Of a DNA stretch of 64,000 nt, positions 17,212-25,025 are shown piece by piece; the stretch's first letter is position 1; the number at the start of each line of letters is the position of its first letter. Both the position numbers and the translations under genes were made by a program. Origin of the DNA: Sphingomonas sp. CFBP 8760 (GTDB taxonomy: Bacteria > Pseudomonadota > Alphaproteobacteria > Sphingomonadales > Sphingomonadaceae); contig NZ_JACYUG010000014.1 of NCBI RefSeq assembly GCF_014841615.1, forward strand, positions 1 through 64,000, given 5' to 3'. The notes under the pieces are model-generated. The model worked only from the letters and a program-made list of their open reading frames with translations, was not told where the DNA came from and ran no database searches.

Positions 17212-18837
17212 TCAGCGGATCGTGACCATCGTCACCGACCGCGCCGGCACGGTCAGCGCCAGCCCCCCGTCCGCCAGCCGCACCCCGTCCAGCGGCACGG
17301 GTATGAACGGGTCCGCCTTGCCGAATTCGATGCGCGTATCGATCCGGCCAGCGGTCAGCGTCTCCGCCGTGGCGCCGCGCCCGGCCACTCCCGCCAGCGT
17401 GGCGGTGACGGGGGCGGGCCGGTCGGGGTGGAGGTTGACGATCGACAGGTGCAGCACGCCGCCCGCATCGCGGCTGGCCGAGACACTGACCTGCGGCATC
17501 CGGCTGTCGCCCTCGACATAATCGGGGGTGCCGATGTCGACGGGGATTTGCGTCGCGCCCTGATGCACCTTGTACAGGTCGAACACGTGCCAGGTCGGCG
17601 TTACCACCATCTCGCCCCCGCGCGTCAGGACCAGCGACTGGATGACGTTCACCATCTGCGCTAGATTGGCCATGCGCACCCGGTCGGCATGACGGTTGAA
17701 GATGTTGAGGCTGAGGCCCGCGATCACCGCGTCGCGCAGCGTGCTTTCCAGATACAGGCTCGACGCCCCCGGCTCGCTGGCGAACCATGCCCCCCATTCG
17801 TCGACCGCCAGCGCGACCTTCTTCTGCGGGTCGTAGCGGTCCATGATCGCGGCATGGCGCGCGATCAGTTCGTCGGTCAGCGTGGCGCGTGCCAGCGCCT
17901 TCGCCCAGCCGGTCCGGTCGAAGCCGACATTGCGGCCCTTGTCGCCCCAGTCGTTGCCCGCGAAGGTGTAGAAGTGGAGCGACAGGCCCCACATCAGCGG
18001 CCGATCCGACGTCAGCGCCAGTGGCGTCGGATCGGGGCGCCACGTCATCGCGCGCGCCATCATCGTCTCGGTCCAGCCATAGTCGTCGGTATCCGCGCCG
18101 ACCGCGATCAGATTGGCGCGCGGACCCGAATAGCTGCGCAGGAAGGCGGCATAATGGCGGAACGACGCGGCATAGGTCTCCGCGGTCATGTTGCCGCCAC
18201 AGCCCCAGGTCTCGTTGCCGACGCCGACGAACGGCACGGCCCACGGCGCGGCATGACCGTTGGCGGCGCGGGCGCGGCCGGGATCGCTGTCGGCGGCCGC
18301 GGTCATGTACCGCATCCAGTCGTCCGCCTCCTGCACGCTGCCCGATCCGACATTGACCGACACGAACGGCGCGGCGCCGATCTGGCCCATGAAGTCCATG
18401 AATTCGTGCGTGCCGAACGCGTTGGTATCGGGCTTGCCGCCCCACGACGCGTTGATCTCCTGCGCGCGCTTCGTCTTGGGGCCGATGCCGTTTCGCCAGT
18501 GATAGGAGTCCGCAAAGCACCCGCCCGGCCAGCGGATGACCGGCACCTTCACCTGCCTGAGCGCGGCCACCACGTCGCGGCGGATGCCGCGCGTGTTGGG
18601 GATGGTCGAATCTTCGCCGACCCAGATGCCCTCGTACACGCCGCGGCCGAGATGCTCGACGAACTGGCCGTAGATTTCCGGGGCGATGCGCGGGCCGGGC
18701 CGGTCGGCATGGACCAGCAGCGTGGTCGCCGGCGACGGGGACTGCGGCTGTGCCTGCACTTGGACCTGTGCCTGCGCAGGCACGGTCGCGGCGAAGGCCA
18801 GCAGCGCCAGCCAGCGCGAACGAAGCGGACGGATCAT
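17212..18837 (-). CDS. exported GH51-like alpha-L-arabinofuranosidase
   Basis: A 541-residue protein with a Sec signal peptide ending near PAQAQ (about residue 23). The GH51 pattern is clear: IYGQFVEHLGRGVYEGIWVG, RWPGGCFADSYHWRNGIGP, acid/base Glu in GVGNETWGCGG and nucleophile Glu in VDEWGAW, followed by a beta-sandwich tail. It removes terminal arabinofuranose from arabinan or arabinoxylan, probably in the periplasm. The GH43-like gene lies 13 nt upstream, so the two are likely one operon. Its end faces the RES toxin gene (convergent). Confidence 0.88.
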   Translation of the reverse strand: MIRPLRSRWLALLAFAATVPAQAQVQVQAQPQSPSPATTLLVHADRPGPRIAPEIYGQFVEHLGRGVYEGIWVGEDSTIPNTRGIRRDVVAALRQVKVPVIRWPGGCFADSYHWRNGIGPKTKRAQEINASWGGKPDTNAFGTHEFMDFMGQIGAAPFVSVNVGSGSVQEADDWMRYMTAAADSDPGRARAANGHAAPWAVPFVGVGNETWGCGGNMTAETYAASFRHYAAFLRSYSGPRANLIAVGADTDDYGWTETMMARAMTWRPDPTPLALTSDRPLMWGLSLHFYTFAGNDWGDKGRNVGFDRTGWAKALARATLTDELIARHAAIMDRYDPQKKVALAVDEWGAWFASEPGASSLYLESTLRDAVIAGLSLNIFNRHADRVRMANLAQMVNVIQSLVLTRGGEMVVTPTWHVFDLYKVHQGATQIPVDIGTPDYVEGDSRMPQVSVSASRDAGGVLHLSIVNLHPDRPAPVTATLAGVAGRGATAETLTAGRIDTRIEFGKADPFIPVPLDGVRLADGGLALTVPARSVTMVTIR

Positions 18838-18850
18838 CGCCCCGGCCCCG

Positions 18851-19996
18851 TCAGCGCGCGAACCAGCCGCGCAGGCGATCGGCCTCCGCCGGGGTGATCG
18901 CCATTACCGTGCCGTGCTTGGGCTGGGAGAAATTGGTCGCCTTCATCCGCGAACCCGGATCGTTGAAGCGGCCGATGTCCCGGAACGTCTGGAAATCGGT
19001 CGTCTCGGCAAAGCCCATATTGTTGGGCTTCACGCCGAACACGTCGTACATCAGCACATACGTATCGGTGCCGTGGCGCCGCCACAGATTGGGCGCCTCC
19101 GCCGCGACGTTCTCCGGATCGACCTTGCGCGGATCGAAGGCGTAGCCGCCGTCGATGCGGGTCGACACGGCTTGCTTGATACTGCCGGGCTTTTCATGCG
19201 CGACGTAGAACATGCGGTACTTGCCGCCGATCTTCGTGATGTCGGCATCGATCGTGTTCACCGCGGGCCGGGGATAGTACAGGATCTGCTTCGGCACCGT
19301 CGTCAGCGTGGTGAAGGCGGGGTCGGCATAGGCATAGACCATGTAGTTGGGGCCGTTGCCCATCCGGGTGGTGAAATAGACCATCATCCGCTTCTTCGCG
19401 GGATCGTAGATCGTCTCCGGCGCCCAGGCATTGCCGGCGTTGCGATAGGCCGGGAACAGCGCGGCGATATCGACCTTCGCCAGCGTCCAGTGCAGCAGGT
19501 CATGGCTCTTCATGAACAGCATGTTGCGGTTGTTGCCCCAGCCATAGTCCTTTTCCGGCCGCTCCCACTGGGTCGTCCGCAGCCCTTCGCGCTCGGCGAA
19601 GATGTGGAGGTCGGTCATCGACATATAGAAGGCGCCGTCCGGCCCGCGCATGATGTGCGGATCGCGGATGCCCTGCTGGTCGGCGACCGCCCTGCCCCGC
19701 AGCACCGGCTCGCCCCCGTTCACATCGGTGAAGCTGTAGCCGTCGGGCGAGGTGGCGAAATGGAGCGAGTGCGTCTCGTCCTTGAAATAGGCGAGCAGAT
19801 AGGCCGACCGGGCCTCCGCCTTGTCCGCCTTCGGCGCGGGCGTAGCGGCGATGGTCGGGACGATCGCCAGTTGCCGCGGCGCGATGTTCTCCGCCTGCGC
19901 CGGGGGCTGGGGTTGAGGCGGGGTCTGGGGCGGGGCGGCAGGCGCCATGGTACCGAACCCCAGCGCGACGGCCGCCCATGCGATGATCGTCTTCAC
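18851..19996 (-). CDS. exported GH43-like glycosidase
   Basis: A 381-residue protein with a GTG start after a strong GGGGGGAGAGAAG site. A signal peptide is followed by a long Pro/Gln-rich linker (residues about 20-40). The catalytic part looks like a GH43/clan F propeller (SLHFATSPDGYSF; IRDPHIMRGPDGAFYMSMTD; NAWAPETIYD with a candidate general acid Glu; NTIDADITKIGGKYRMFY). GH43 enzymes cut arabinan, arabinoxylan or galactan. Pairing with a GH51 gene suggests arabinose-containing plant glycans (inference). Confidence 0.8.
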   Translation of the reverse strand: MKTIIAWAAVALGFGTMAPAAPPQTPPQPQPPAQAENIAPRQLAIVPTIAATPAPKADKAEARSAYLLAYFKDETHSLHFATSPDGYSFTDVNGGEPVLRGRAVADQQGIRDPHIMRGPDGAFYMSMTDLHIFAEREGLRTTQWERPEKDYGWGNNRNMLFMKSHDLLHWTLAKVDIAALFPAYRNAGNAWAPETIYDPAKKRMMVYFTTRMGNGPNYMVYAYADPAFTTLTTVPKQILYYPRPAVNTIDADITKIGGKYRMFYVAHEKPGSIKQAVSTRIDGGYAFDPRKVDPENVAAEAPNLWRRHGTDTYVLMYDVFGVKPNNMGFAETTDFQTFRDIGRFNDPGSRMKATNFSQPKHGTVMAITPAEADRLRGWFAR

Positions 19997-20244
19997 CTTC
20001 TCTCCCCCCGATATCGCCCGCGATCGCGTTTGCCGGCATCCTAATTACTCCGACAAATGTTGCAAGCACTGTTGGGCTGGCCGCAATCGGAAAGTCACGA
20101 AAGTCGCATGGTACGGCCTTCTTTGGGGAAACCGTGACGTTCGGGATCGCGGGCGGATGAAGGGTTATGGCGCGGCACGGGGACGTAGGACAGGGGGGGG
20201 GGCGGCCCGGCGTTCCGCCCGTCTGTAGCCGGTACTTGTATACC

Positions 20245-20304
20245 TATCGACACGTAGAAATGTTTTCACATCGACATGTAGACATGTTTTTATATCGACA
20301 TGTC
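20245..20304. repeat. three direct repeats at exact 24-bp spacing (TCGACATGT class)
   Basis: Copies of TCGACA[C/T]GT start at 20247, 20271 and 20295, exactly 24 bp apart; the first two are followed by a tract like AGAAATGTTTT. The block is AT-rich compared with its surroundings and holds an extra GACATGT at 20281. It lies in the about 470-bp gap between the divergent GH43 and PAAR-effector genes. Its motif matches the sites flanking parA, so a partition or regulator-binding array is the leading reading. Confidence 0.65.
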
Positions 20305-20472
20305 ATTTGCTCTTCCACCGGCGGCATACCGGCCACCGTACGACCACAAGTGGACAGATGACGGGCGTGGAGGGTAGCATCCATGGGTATCGCCCAAAGT
20401 CTTTTGGGTCATCCGCCATGGATGCCCGGCGACTGGTGGATTATGGTCACGGCCAGCGATCGGGAGTCGTCG

Positions 20473-21744
20473 ATGAGTCACCATGCCGCCGCGCGCGTCA
20501 CCGACGTTTTCGGCCATGACGCGATGCTCGAAGGCATTGCTCTGGGCGCGGGGATCGCCGTGGGTGCGATGCTGGCCGCCGGGGTGGTGGTGACGGGCGG
20601 GCTGGGCGCGCTGGCCGTCGGCGCCGCCATCGCGACGAGCGGCGGGATCGGCGGGTTGATCGGCAAGTCGATGGACGGGCCCGCCACCGGCAGCCTGCAG
20701 ACCGGTTCGTCCAGTGTGTTCATCAACACGCTGCCGGCCACCATGGTCGAACAGGCGACCGGTGGCTGCGTGAAGGACGGCATGACGCCCAGACGGGTGG
20801 CGACCGGTTCGGCCACGGTTTTCAACAACGGCAAGCCGACCGCGCGGGTTACCGAAACGATGGATTGCGGCGCAGTGATCCGGACCGGCTCACCCAACGT
20901 CTTTATCGGCGGACCACGCCAGTCGCCGGTCTGTACGGCGCTGCGCGGGGAGGAGACGACGTTCGAGCGTTTCCGCATCGATGCGCAGGCGGCCACGGCC
21001 GTCTATGCACCACCTGACGAACGCAAACCGCCTGACGGACACCGGAATGCCACGACCGAGGATCTGGAGCGGCTAAACCTTACTTCCGCGATGCTTGAGC
21101 ATCCTATCGATCCCAAAACTGGCGAACCATCGGAATTTCGTGCTGCTGTATTTATCGATAAGGCGACTGGTGCCCCTCTAATTTCTTACAAGGGCACAGA
21201 GTCTTGGCTTGGCGAGGATATGGGAACCAATGCAAAGCAGAGTTTTGGTGGAGAGACGTTCTATTACAACCATGCACAGCAGATAGCATCACGTGTTGCT
21301 GAAGCACCTGCCGGTCGCAATGCACGTCTGACTGGTCATTCGTTGGGGGGAGGGCAAGCCTCTGCGGGGGCGAAAGCATCTGGCCTGCCTGCTACGACAT
21401 TCAACGCGGCCGGCCTGCATGCACGCACTGTTCCGCATCCGGTATCCACCAATATCGATGCCGTCTATGTCCGTGGCGAACCCTTGCGTACCCTGCAGCG
21501 AACGCCTGGCATTCCACAGGCGGCGGCTACCCGAACATGGCCGCTCGACCCGCCAAGCCGGAAGTGGGCGAGCAACGATCCGAGTAGCAAGGTGAAGATG
21601 TCTTCCAATCTGCGGGCGACGCAGGCGGGACTGTTGGCGGCGATCGGCAACGGGATGTTGCACATGATGGACAATGTCGAGGCCGCGCTCGCACAACGTC
21701 GGACGGAACTGGAGAGTGAACTGCGGAAGGAAGCTTGCCTGTGA
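20473..21744 (+). CDS. type VI secretion PAAR effector with C-terminal lipase domain
   Basis: A 423-residue protein with an ATG after a GGGAG site. It begins with a prePAAR motif (A6-A7-R8-x2-D11-x3-H15), then a Gly/Ala-rich membrane region (about 19-63) and a PAAR domain (about 72-147; GGCVKDG, MDCGAV). The C-terminal part is an alpha/beta hydrolase with GHSLGGG (Ser290), resembling class-3 lipases and Tle phospholipases. Such proteins cap the VgrG spike and attack the target cell membrane. The hydrolase segment (about 21060-21330) is near 48% GC by hand count against about 70% for the N-terminus, indicating a transferred toxin module. Immunity and chaperone genes follow. Confidence 0.87.
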   Translation: MSHHAAARVTDVFGHDAMLEGIALGAGIAVGAMLAAGVVVTGGLGALAVGAAIATSGGIGGLIGKSMDGPATGSLQTGSSSVFINTLPATMVEQATGGCVKDGMTPRRVATGSATVFNNGKPTARVTETMDCGAVIRTGSPNVFIGGPRQSPVCTALRGEETTFERFRIDAQAATAVYAPPDERKPPDGHRNATTEDLERLNLTSAMLEHPIDPKTGEPSEFRAAVFIDKATGAPLISYKGTESWLGEDMGTNAKQSFGGETFYYNHAQQIASRVAEAPAGRNARLTGHSLGGGQASAGAKASGLPATTFNAAGLHARTVPHPVSTNIDAVYVRGEPLRTLQRTPGIPQAAATRTWPLDPPSRKWASNDPSSKVKMSSNLRATQAGLLAAIGNGMLHMMDNVEAALAQRRTELESELRKEACL

Positions 21745-22208
21745 TACGTCTTGTGCCTGTTCTGTTGGCAGGCATCCTCTGCATAGCCTGTTCGGACAAG
21801 GACCCGACGATGAACAAGAAGAACGTCATGCCCATGCTGGGCGCGGTGATGTATTCCGAAACCGAGGAGGTCCGACGTCTCGCCCGGCAGGGCATCGGTC
21901 TTGAAGAACGTGATCCTGCCAATCAGGCGACGCCGATGATCACCGCCTCCGATACGGATCAATGGCCGGTAGTCGAAATCCTGATCGATCATGGCGCCGA
22001 CATATGGGCGCACGATCGGTTTGGTATCACGACCGCACAACGCACGTTCAAAAGCCGCATCCTGCGTGGTTCCGACGAGGATAAGGCGCGGCTTCGCGTG
22101 ATCGAGAAGTTGAAGGCGCGGGGATATCCGTTTCCGCCACCGGCGCCCGAGCAGGTGCTGGCGCTCGACAAGGCCGGCCAATGGCCACCGCAGGAGGCGG
22201 CACGATGA
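21741..22208 (+). CDS. ankyrin-like lipoprotein, probable effector immunity protein
   Basis: About 155 residues. The GTG at 21741 overlaps the effector stop; a TTG at 21735 is also in frame. The N-terminus is a hydrophobic signal ending CIAC, an imperfect lipobox. The body has two ankyrin-like helices (NQATPMITASDTDQWPVVEILIDHGADI). Position directly after a Tle-like effector and a periplasmic address fit an immunity protein, since ankyrin-type lipoproteins guard against several T6SS lipases. The specific pairing is inferred from context. Confidence 0.65.
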   Translation: MIRLVPVLLAGILCIACSDKDPTMNKKNVMPMLGAVMYSETEEVRRLARQGIGLEERDPANQATPMITASDTDQWPVVEILIDHGADIWAHDRFGITTAQRTFKSRILRGSDEDKARLRVIEKLKARGYPFPPPAPEQVLALDKAGQWPPQEAAR

Positions 22209-22633
22209 CGCAGGTGCAGGGCATGACGATCGCCTGTCCGGAAGGCTGGCTCGACAAGTCGATGCTGGTGCTGAGCGCCGCCCATCCCGGCCCGACGGGG
22301 GTGTCGCCCAGCTTCGTCGTCACCCGCGAACTGTTGCTGGACGATCCGGCGCCGGGCGTCGCCAACCGCCTGCACGATTTCGTGGAACGGCAGATCGCGC
22401 AGATGCAGGACATGCTGCCCGGGGTGGCGGTCACCCGGCGACAGGCGTCCGGTTCGTCGGTGGACCTGCGGATCGACTGGCTGTCGGACGGCATCGCACT
22501 CACCCAGTCGATCACCTATGCCGATGCCGGCGACGACAATGTCATGATCGCGACGGGCACCGCCGCCCGTGCCGATTTCGACGGGGCGGAGCCGGTCTTC
22601 CGAACGATGCTGCAGAGTTTCCGGATCGTCTGA
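22205..22633 (+). CDS. Eag-type T6SS chaperone (DUF1795/DcrB-like)
   Basis: A 142-residue cytosolic protein with the DUF1795 pattern: an early PEGW, PSFVVTREL, a middle LPGVAVTRRQ, then DLRIDWLSDGIALTQS and a late FRTMLQSFRIV. Eag chaperones bind the transmembrane helices of prePAAR effectors and load them onto VgrG. The ATG at 22205 overlaps the immunity gene by 4 nt. Presence of this gene together with the prePAAR motif in 20473-21744 is a matching pair. Confidence 0.8.
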   Translation: MTQVQGMTIACPEGWLDKSMLVLSAAHPGPTGVSPSFVVTRELLLDDPAPGVANRLHDFVERQIAQMQDMLPGVAVTRRQASGSSVDLRIDWLSDGIALTQSITYADAGDDNVMIATGTAARADFDGAEPVFRTMLQSFRIV

Positions 22634-22718
22634 ACCCGGGCCCGATGGGAATGTCTGTGCCGGCAGGGCCGGGAATGGACCGGGCAAGTGATGAACCGGG
22701 AGCGATGGAATGGAGACG

Positions 22719-22892
22719 ATGGGCGCACCGGTGTTCTACCGAGTGGCGTGCGTGGCGCTCCTTGCATCGTTAGTGGCCGGTTGTGGCGAGCGGCAGGATG
22801 CGTCGCTCGACCTGATCGACACCGCAATCGACAGCGGATGGCTCCGCACCGATCTCCAGCGCCTTTTCAACCGGCATCGTGAATGTCTGCCA
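22719..22892 (+). pseudogene. 3'-truncated lipoprotein gene
   Basis: The N-terminus is a clear lipoprotein signal (RVACVALLASLVAGC) followed by about 35 residues of ordinary sequence (DLIDTAIDSGWLRTDLQRLF). Near 22890 the reading frame runs antiparallel into the gene on the other strand and stops looking like protein, although it stays open to 23183. It probably was an immunity lipoprotein of the effector island, cut by recombination. Confidence 0.45.
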
Positions 22893-23318
22893 TCACCTTC
22901 TGGTCGATCCATCGCGTTCGAGGCGCTCCATCAGGTCCGACAGGGCATCGGATTGATGAAGGAATCTCCTGCTATCGGTCTTGAGGCCGCGTTCGAAATA
23001 GAATGTCGACCATCCGAGCAACGATTTCTCCATGACATAAGCCTCGTCGACACGGCGGCCCAGCGAATAGGCGTCGGGACGTATACCCCTGTTTTCGGCC
23101 TGTTTCAGGAATGTCGATCTGTCCATCGCCTGCAAACGCCTCAGATAGCCTTCGGCCAAAGCCTTTTCGACCGACATGGGTAATTCATATTGCACGCCCT
23201 TTCCGGTTTCCCCGAACCACGGGGCTGCCTTGCCGCCCTGGACTTCCATCGGCCTGACGATGTCGAAAGCCGAATATGGCTTCGAGGTAGTACAGGTCAT
23301 CGACATACGCTGCTGCAC
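22893..23318 (-). CDS. TNT-type toxin tip joined in frame to its immunity-like domain
   Basis: A 141-residue ORF in two parts. Residues about 14-62 match the end of the TNT NAD-glycohydrolase domain (FDIVRPMEVQGGKAAPWFG, GKGVQYELP with the functionally important Gln, EGYLRRL). From Met65 (23126) the sequence resembles the immunity protein that follows TNT toxins (RPDAYSLGRRVDEAYVMEK, FYFERGLKTDSRRF, LMERL). Full TNT domains are about 100 residues, so the toxin part lacks its front. There is no stop between the two. It may be a deletion remnant in which only the immunity part still works from 23126. Confidence 0.55.
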   Translation of the reverse strand: MQQRMSMTCTTSKPYSAFDIVRPMEVQGGKAAPWFGETGKGVQYELPMSVEKALAEGYLRRLQAMDRSTFLKQAENRGIRPDAYSLGRRVDEAYVMEKSLLGWSTFYFERGLKTDSRRFLHQSDALSDLMERLERDGSTRR

Positions 23319-23413
23319 TCGTCAGCTGGTTTGTCGACGGGCGGTCGATGCCCGTTCTCGCACGTGGTGCGAGGCGCTGTCTCGTGCGGATGAAGATACA
23401 TGCCGTATGATCG

Positions 23414-23435
23414 ACACGAAGACATGTCTTCGTGT
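23414..23435. promoter_or_regulatory. 22-bp perfect palindrome upstream of the iterons
   Basis: The sequence is an exact palindrome centred on GACATGTC, flanked by ATCG on the left and TGACATCGG on the right. It lies about 75 nt from the first iteron and belongs to the same motif class as the partition-locus sites. Confidence 0.5.
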
Positions 23436-23509
23436 TGACATCGGTCTTGTCCGGCATCGACCGGGAGATTCCGCACTCCCTCCGCCCCGTCCGAAAAATC
23501 ATCCGGCAA

Positions 23510-23638
23510 TTTATCCGCGAAAGCACGAATGGCGGGGGGTTTCAGGGGGCGTTGGGGGTGTTTCCCTAGGGGCGGGGGCATCGCTTCGTGCTTTCGCGGA
23601 TGAATGACCCGGCCGGTATTCGTGCTTTTGCGGATGAA
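23510..23638. repeat. iterons upstream of repA (three copies)
   Basis: Copies of TTTATCCGCGAAAGCACGAA lie at 23510-23529 in direct orientation and at 23585-23604 and 23619-23638 in inverted orientation, with one or two changes each. They are followed by the repA ATG at 23663, so initiator binding would also cover the repA promoter. A G-rich tract (23531-23580) separates the first two copies. Confidence 0.88.
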
Positions 23639-23662
23639 TGGGGGTTCGGGGTAGAACGCGCC

Positions 23663-24553
23663 ATGAAGGATCCCAAGCCGACACCGCTCGACCAGCGCGA
23701 CCTGTTCGCGCTCGACAGCCCGCTGATGACCGAGGTGCGCGGCGAGCGGTCGCTGATGGCGTTTCCCTTCTTCGCGCTGTCCAAGGGCAAGTGGACCCGG
23801 CCGCTGGCCTACAAGACCGACACCGTCTCGATCGAGATCGTGCCGACCGCCAAGGGGGTGGCGACGATCTACGACAAGGAGATCGTCCTCTACATCGCCA
23901 GCCTGATGGTCAGGAAGCTGGAGGCGGGCGAGGAGGTGAGTCAGGATTTCTACTTCACCGCGCACGACCTGTTCTGCGTCACCGGCAACAACCCGTCGGC
24001 GCGCTCCTATGCGCGGCTGTCGCAGGCGCTGGAACGGTTGCAGGGCACACAGATCAAGACCGACATCGAGACCGGGGGCGAAGGCGAGGAAGGCTATTTC
24101 TCGTGGCTGTCCGAGGCGCGGCTTTTCTACAGCAAATCCAAGGAGAAGCCCGGCGAGCGCCGGCTGAAGGCGGTGCGGGTGAGGCTGTGCGACTGGCTGT
24201 TCCGCGCGATCCTGCGCGACCGGCAGGTGCTGGACTATGCCCCCGCCTATTTCCAGCTCGGCCCCGTCGAGCGGCGCCTGTACGAGATCGCGCGGTCGGG
24301 CTGCGTCGACGGCCCGTACGAGCTGGGGCTGGACGATCTGCGGCTGCAACTGGGCTACCAGAACACGCTCGCGCATTTCCGCCACATCCTGAAGGCGGTG
24401 ATCGAGGCGGATGCGATCCCCGACTACAGCTTCGCCTTTTCGGAGCCGGAGGAGGATGCGGTGCCCGTCGTCACCGGCAAGGGCGGGCGTCGCGGCCGGC
24501 CCGCCGGCCTCGCCCGCGTCGTGATCTCGGCCAAGGCGCTGGCGATCGCGTGA
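23663..24553 (+). CDS. repA: plasmid replication initiator, RPA family
   Basis: A 296-residue initiator resembling RepA/RPA proteins of sphingomonad and other alphaproteobacterial plasmids. Typical opening DLFALDSPLMTEVRGERSLMAFPFFALSKGK, then two winged-helix regions (VSQDFYFTAHDLFCVTGNN; KAVRVRLCDWLFRAILRDRQVLDYAPAYFQL). It would bind the iterons on both sides (23510-23638 and 24616-24741) to open the origin. The frame is open upstream to 23588, but that part is made of iterons; the ATG at 23663 is the homologous start. Autoregulation through the upstream iterons is likely. Confidence 0.93.
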   Translation: MKDPKPTPLDQRDLFALDSPLMTEVRGERSLMAFPFFALSKGKWTRPLAYKTDTVSIEIVPTAKGVATIYDKEIVLYIASLMVRKLEAGEEVSQDFYFTAHDLFCVTGNNPSARSYARLSQALERLQGTQIKTDIETGGEGEEGYFSWLSEARLFYSKSKEKPGERRLKAVRVRLCDWLFRAILRDRQVLDYAPAYFQLGPVERRLYEIARSGCVDGPYELGLDDLRLQLGYQNTLAHFRHILKAVIEADAIPDYSFAFSEPEEDAVPVVTGKGGRRGRPAGLARVVISAKALAIA

Positions 24554-24615
24554 CGCGAACAGGGGCGATCGCCTGATTCGAATCGGGCGGCCCCGCGTCG
24601 CCCGGGATCGTGGCA

Positions 24616-24741
24616 TTTATCCGCGATAGCACGAATCCGGACCCCGGTTCGGGGGCCTTTTATCCGCGATAGCACGAATCGGCGGGGTATTTATCCGCGA
24701 TAGCACGAACGATTTTCGCCATTCATCCGCGAAAGCACGAA
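24616..24741 (+). repeat. iterons downstream of repA (four direct copies)
   Basis: Direct copies of TTTATCCGCGATAGCACGAA at 24616, 24659, 24690 and 24722 (the last with the GAAAGC variant of the upstream set). Spacings are 43, 31 and 32 bp. With the upstream three this makes seven iterons, all sharing ATCCGCG and GCACGAA. The region 24742-25025 after them holds a hairpin and no gene. This block is the best candidate for the replication origin. Confidence 0.9.
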
Positions 24742-24848
24742 CCGTGAACGCTTCCGATGTTGGATTTTTGCTGCGAAGGTCGTCGGCACCGCGGCGATGC
24801 CCGCCGCGGCTCAGGGACAAGCGAGCGACCGTGACCACATAAAGGAAA

Positions 24849-24868
24849 GCCCGGCACGAAGGCCGGGC
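24849..24868. terminator. GC-rich hairpin after the iteron block
   Basis: GCCCGGC (24849-24855) pairs with GCCGGGC (24862-24868) over a 6-nt loop. On the minus strand it is followed by TTTCCTTT, so it could terminate transcription toward the origin. No T-run on the plus side. Confidence 0.4.
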
Positions 24869-25025
24869 ATCCCAGGGTATCGATGGAGCGACGTCGCCAA
24901 ACGTCGATCCGGGCCATTCCGAACGGCTCCCTCCATCTACGCCTGTCCGCCCTCCGGATCAAGGATGCGCGTTTCGCGCCACGCCCCCCTCTTGTCTGGT
25001 CCCGGCCCTCGCGAAGGGACGGACG

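Noticed and set aside
20221..20310. CRISPR-like reading of the TCGACATGT repeats
   Set aside because: Only three short units at 24-bp spacing, no unique spacers of normal length and no cas genes; a protein-binding array fits better.
22710..23183. Full-length 157-codon lipoprotein gene
   Set aside because: Only the first 60 or so codons look like protein; the rest runs antisense to the TNT/immunity-like ORF, so a truncated gene is more likely.
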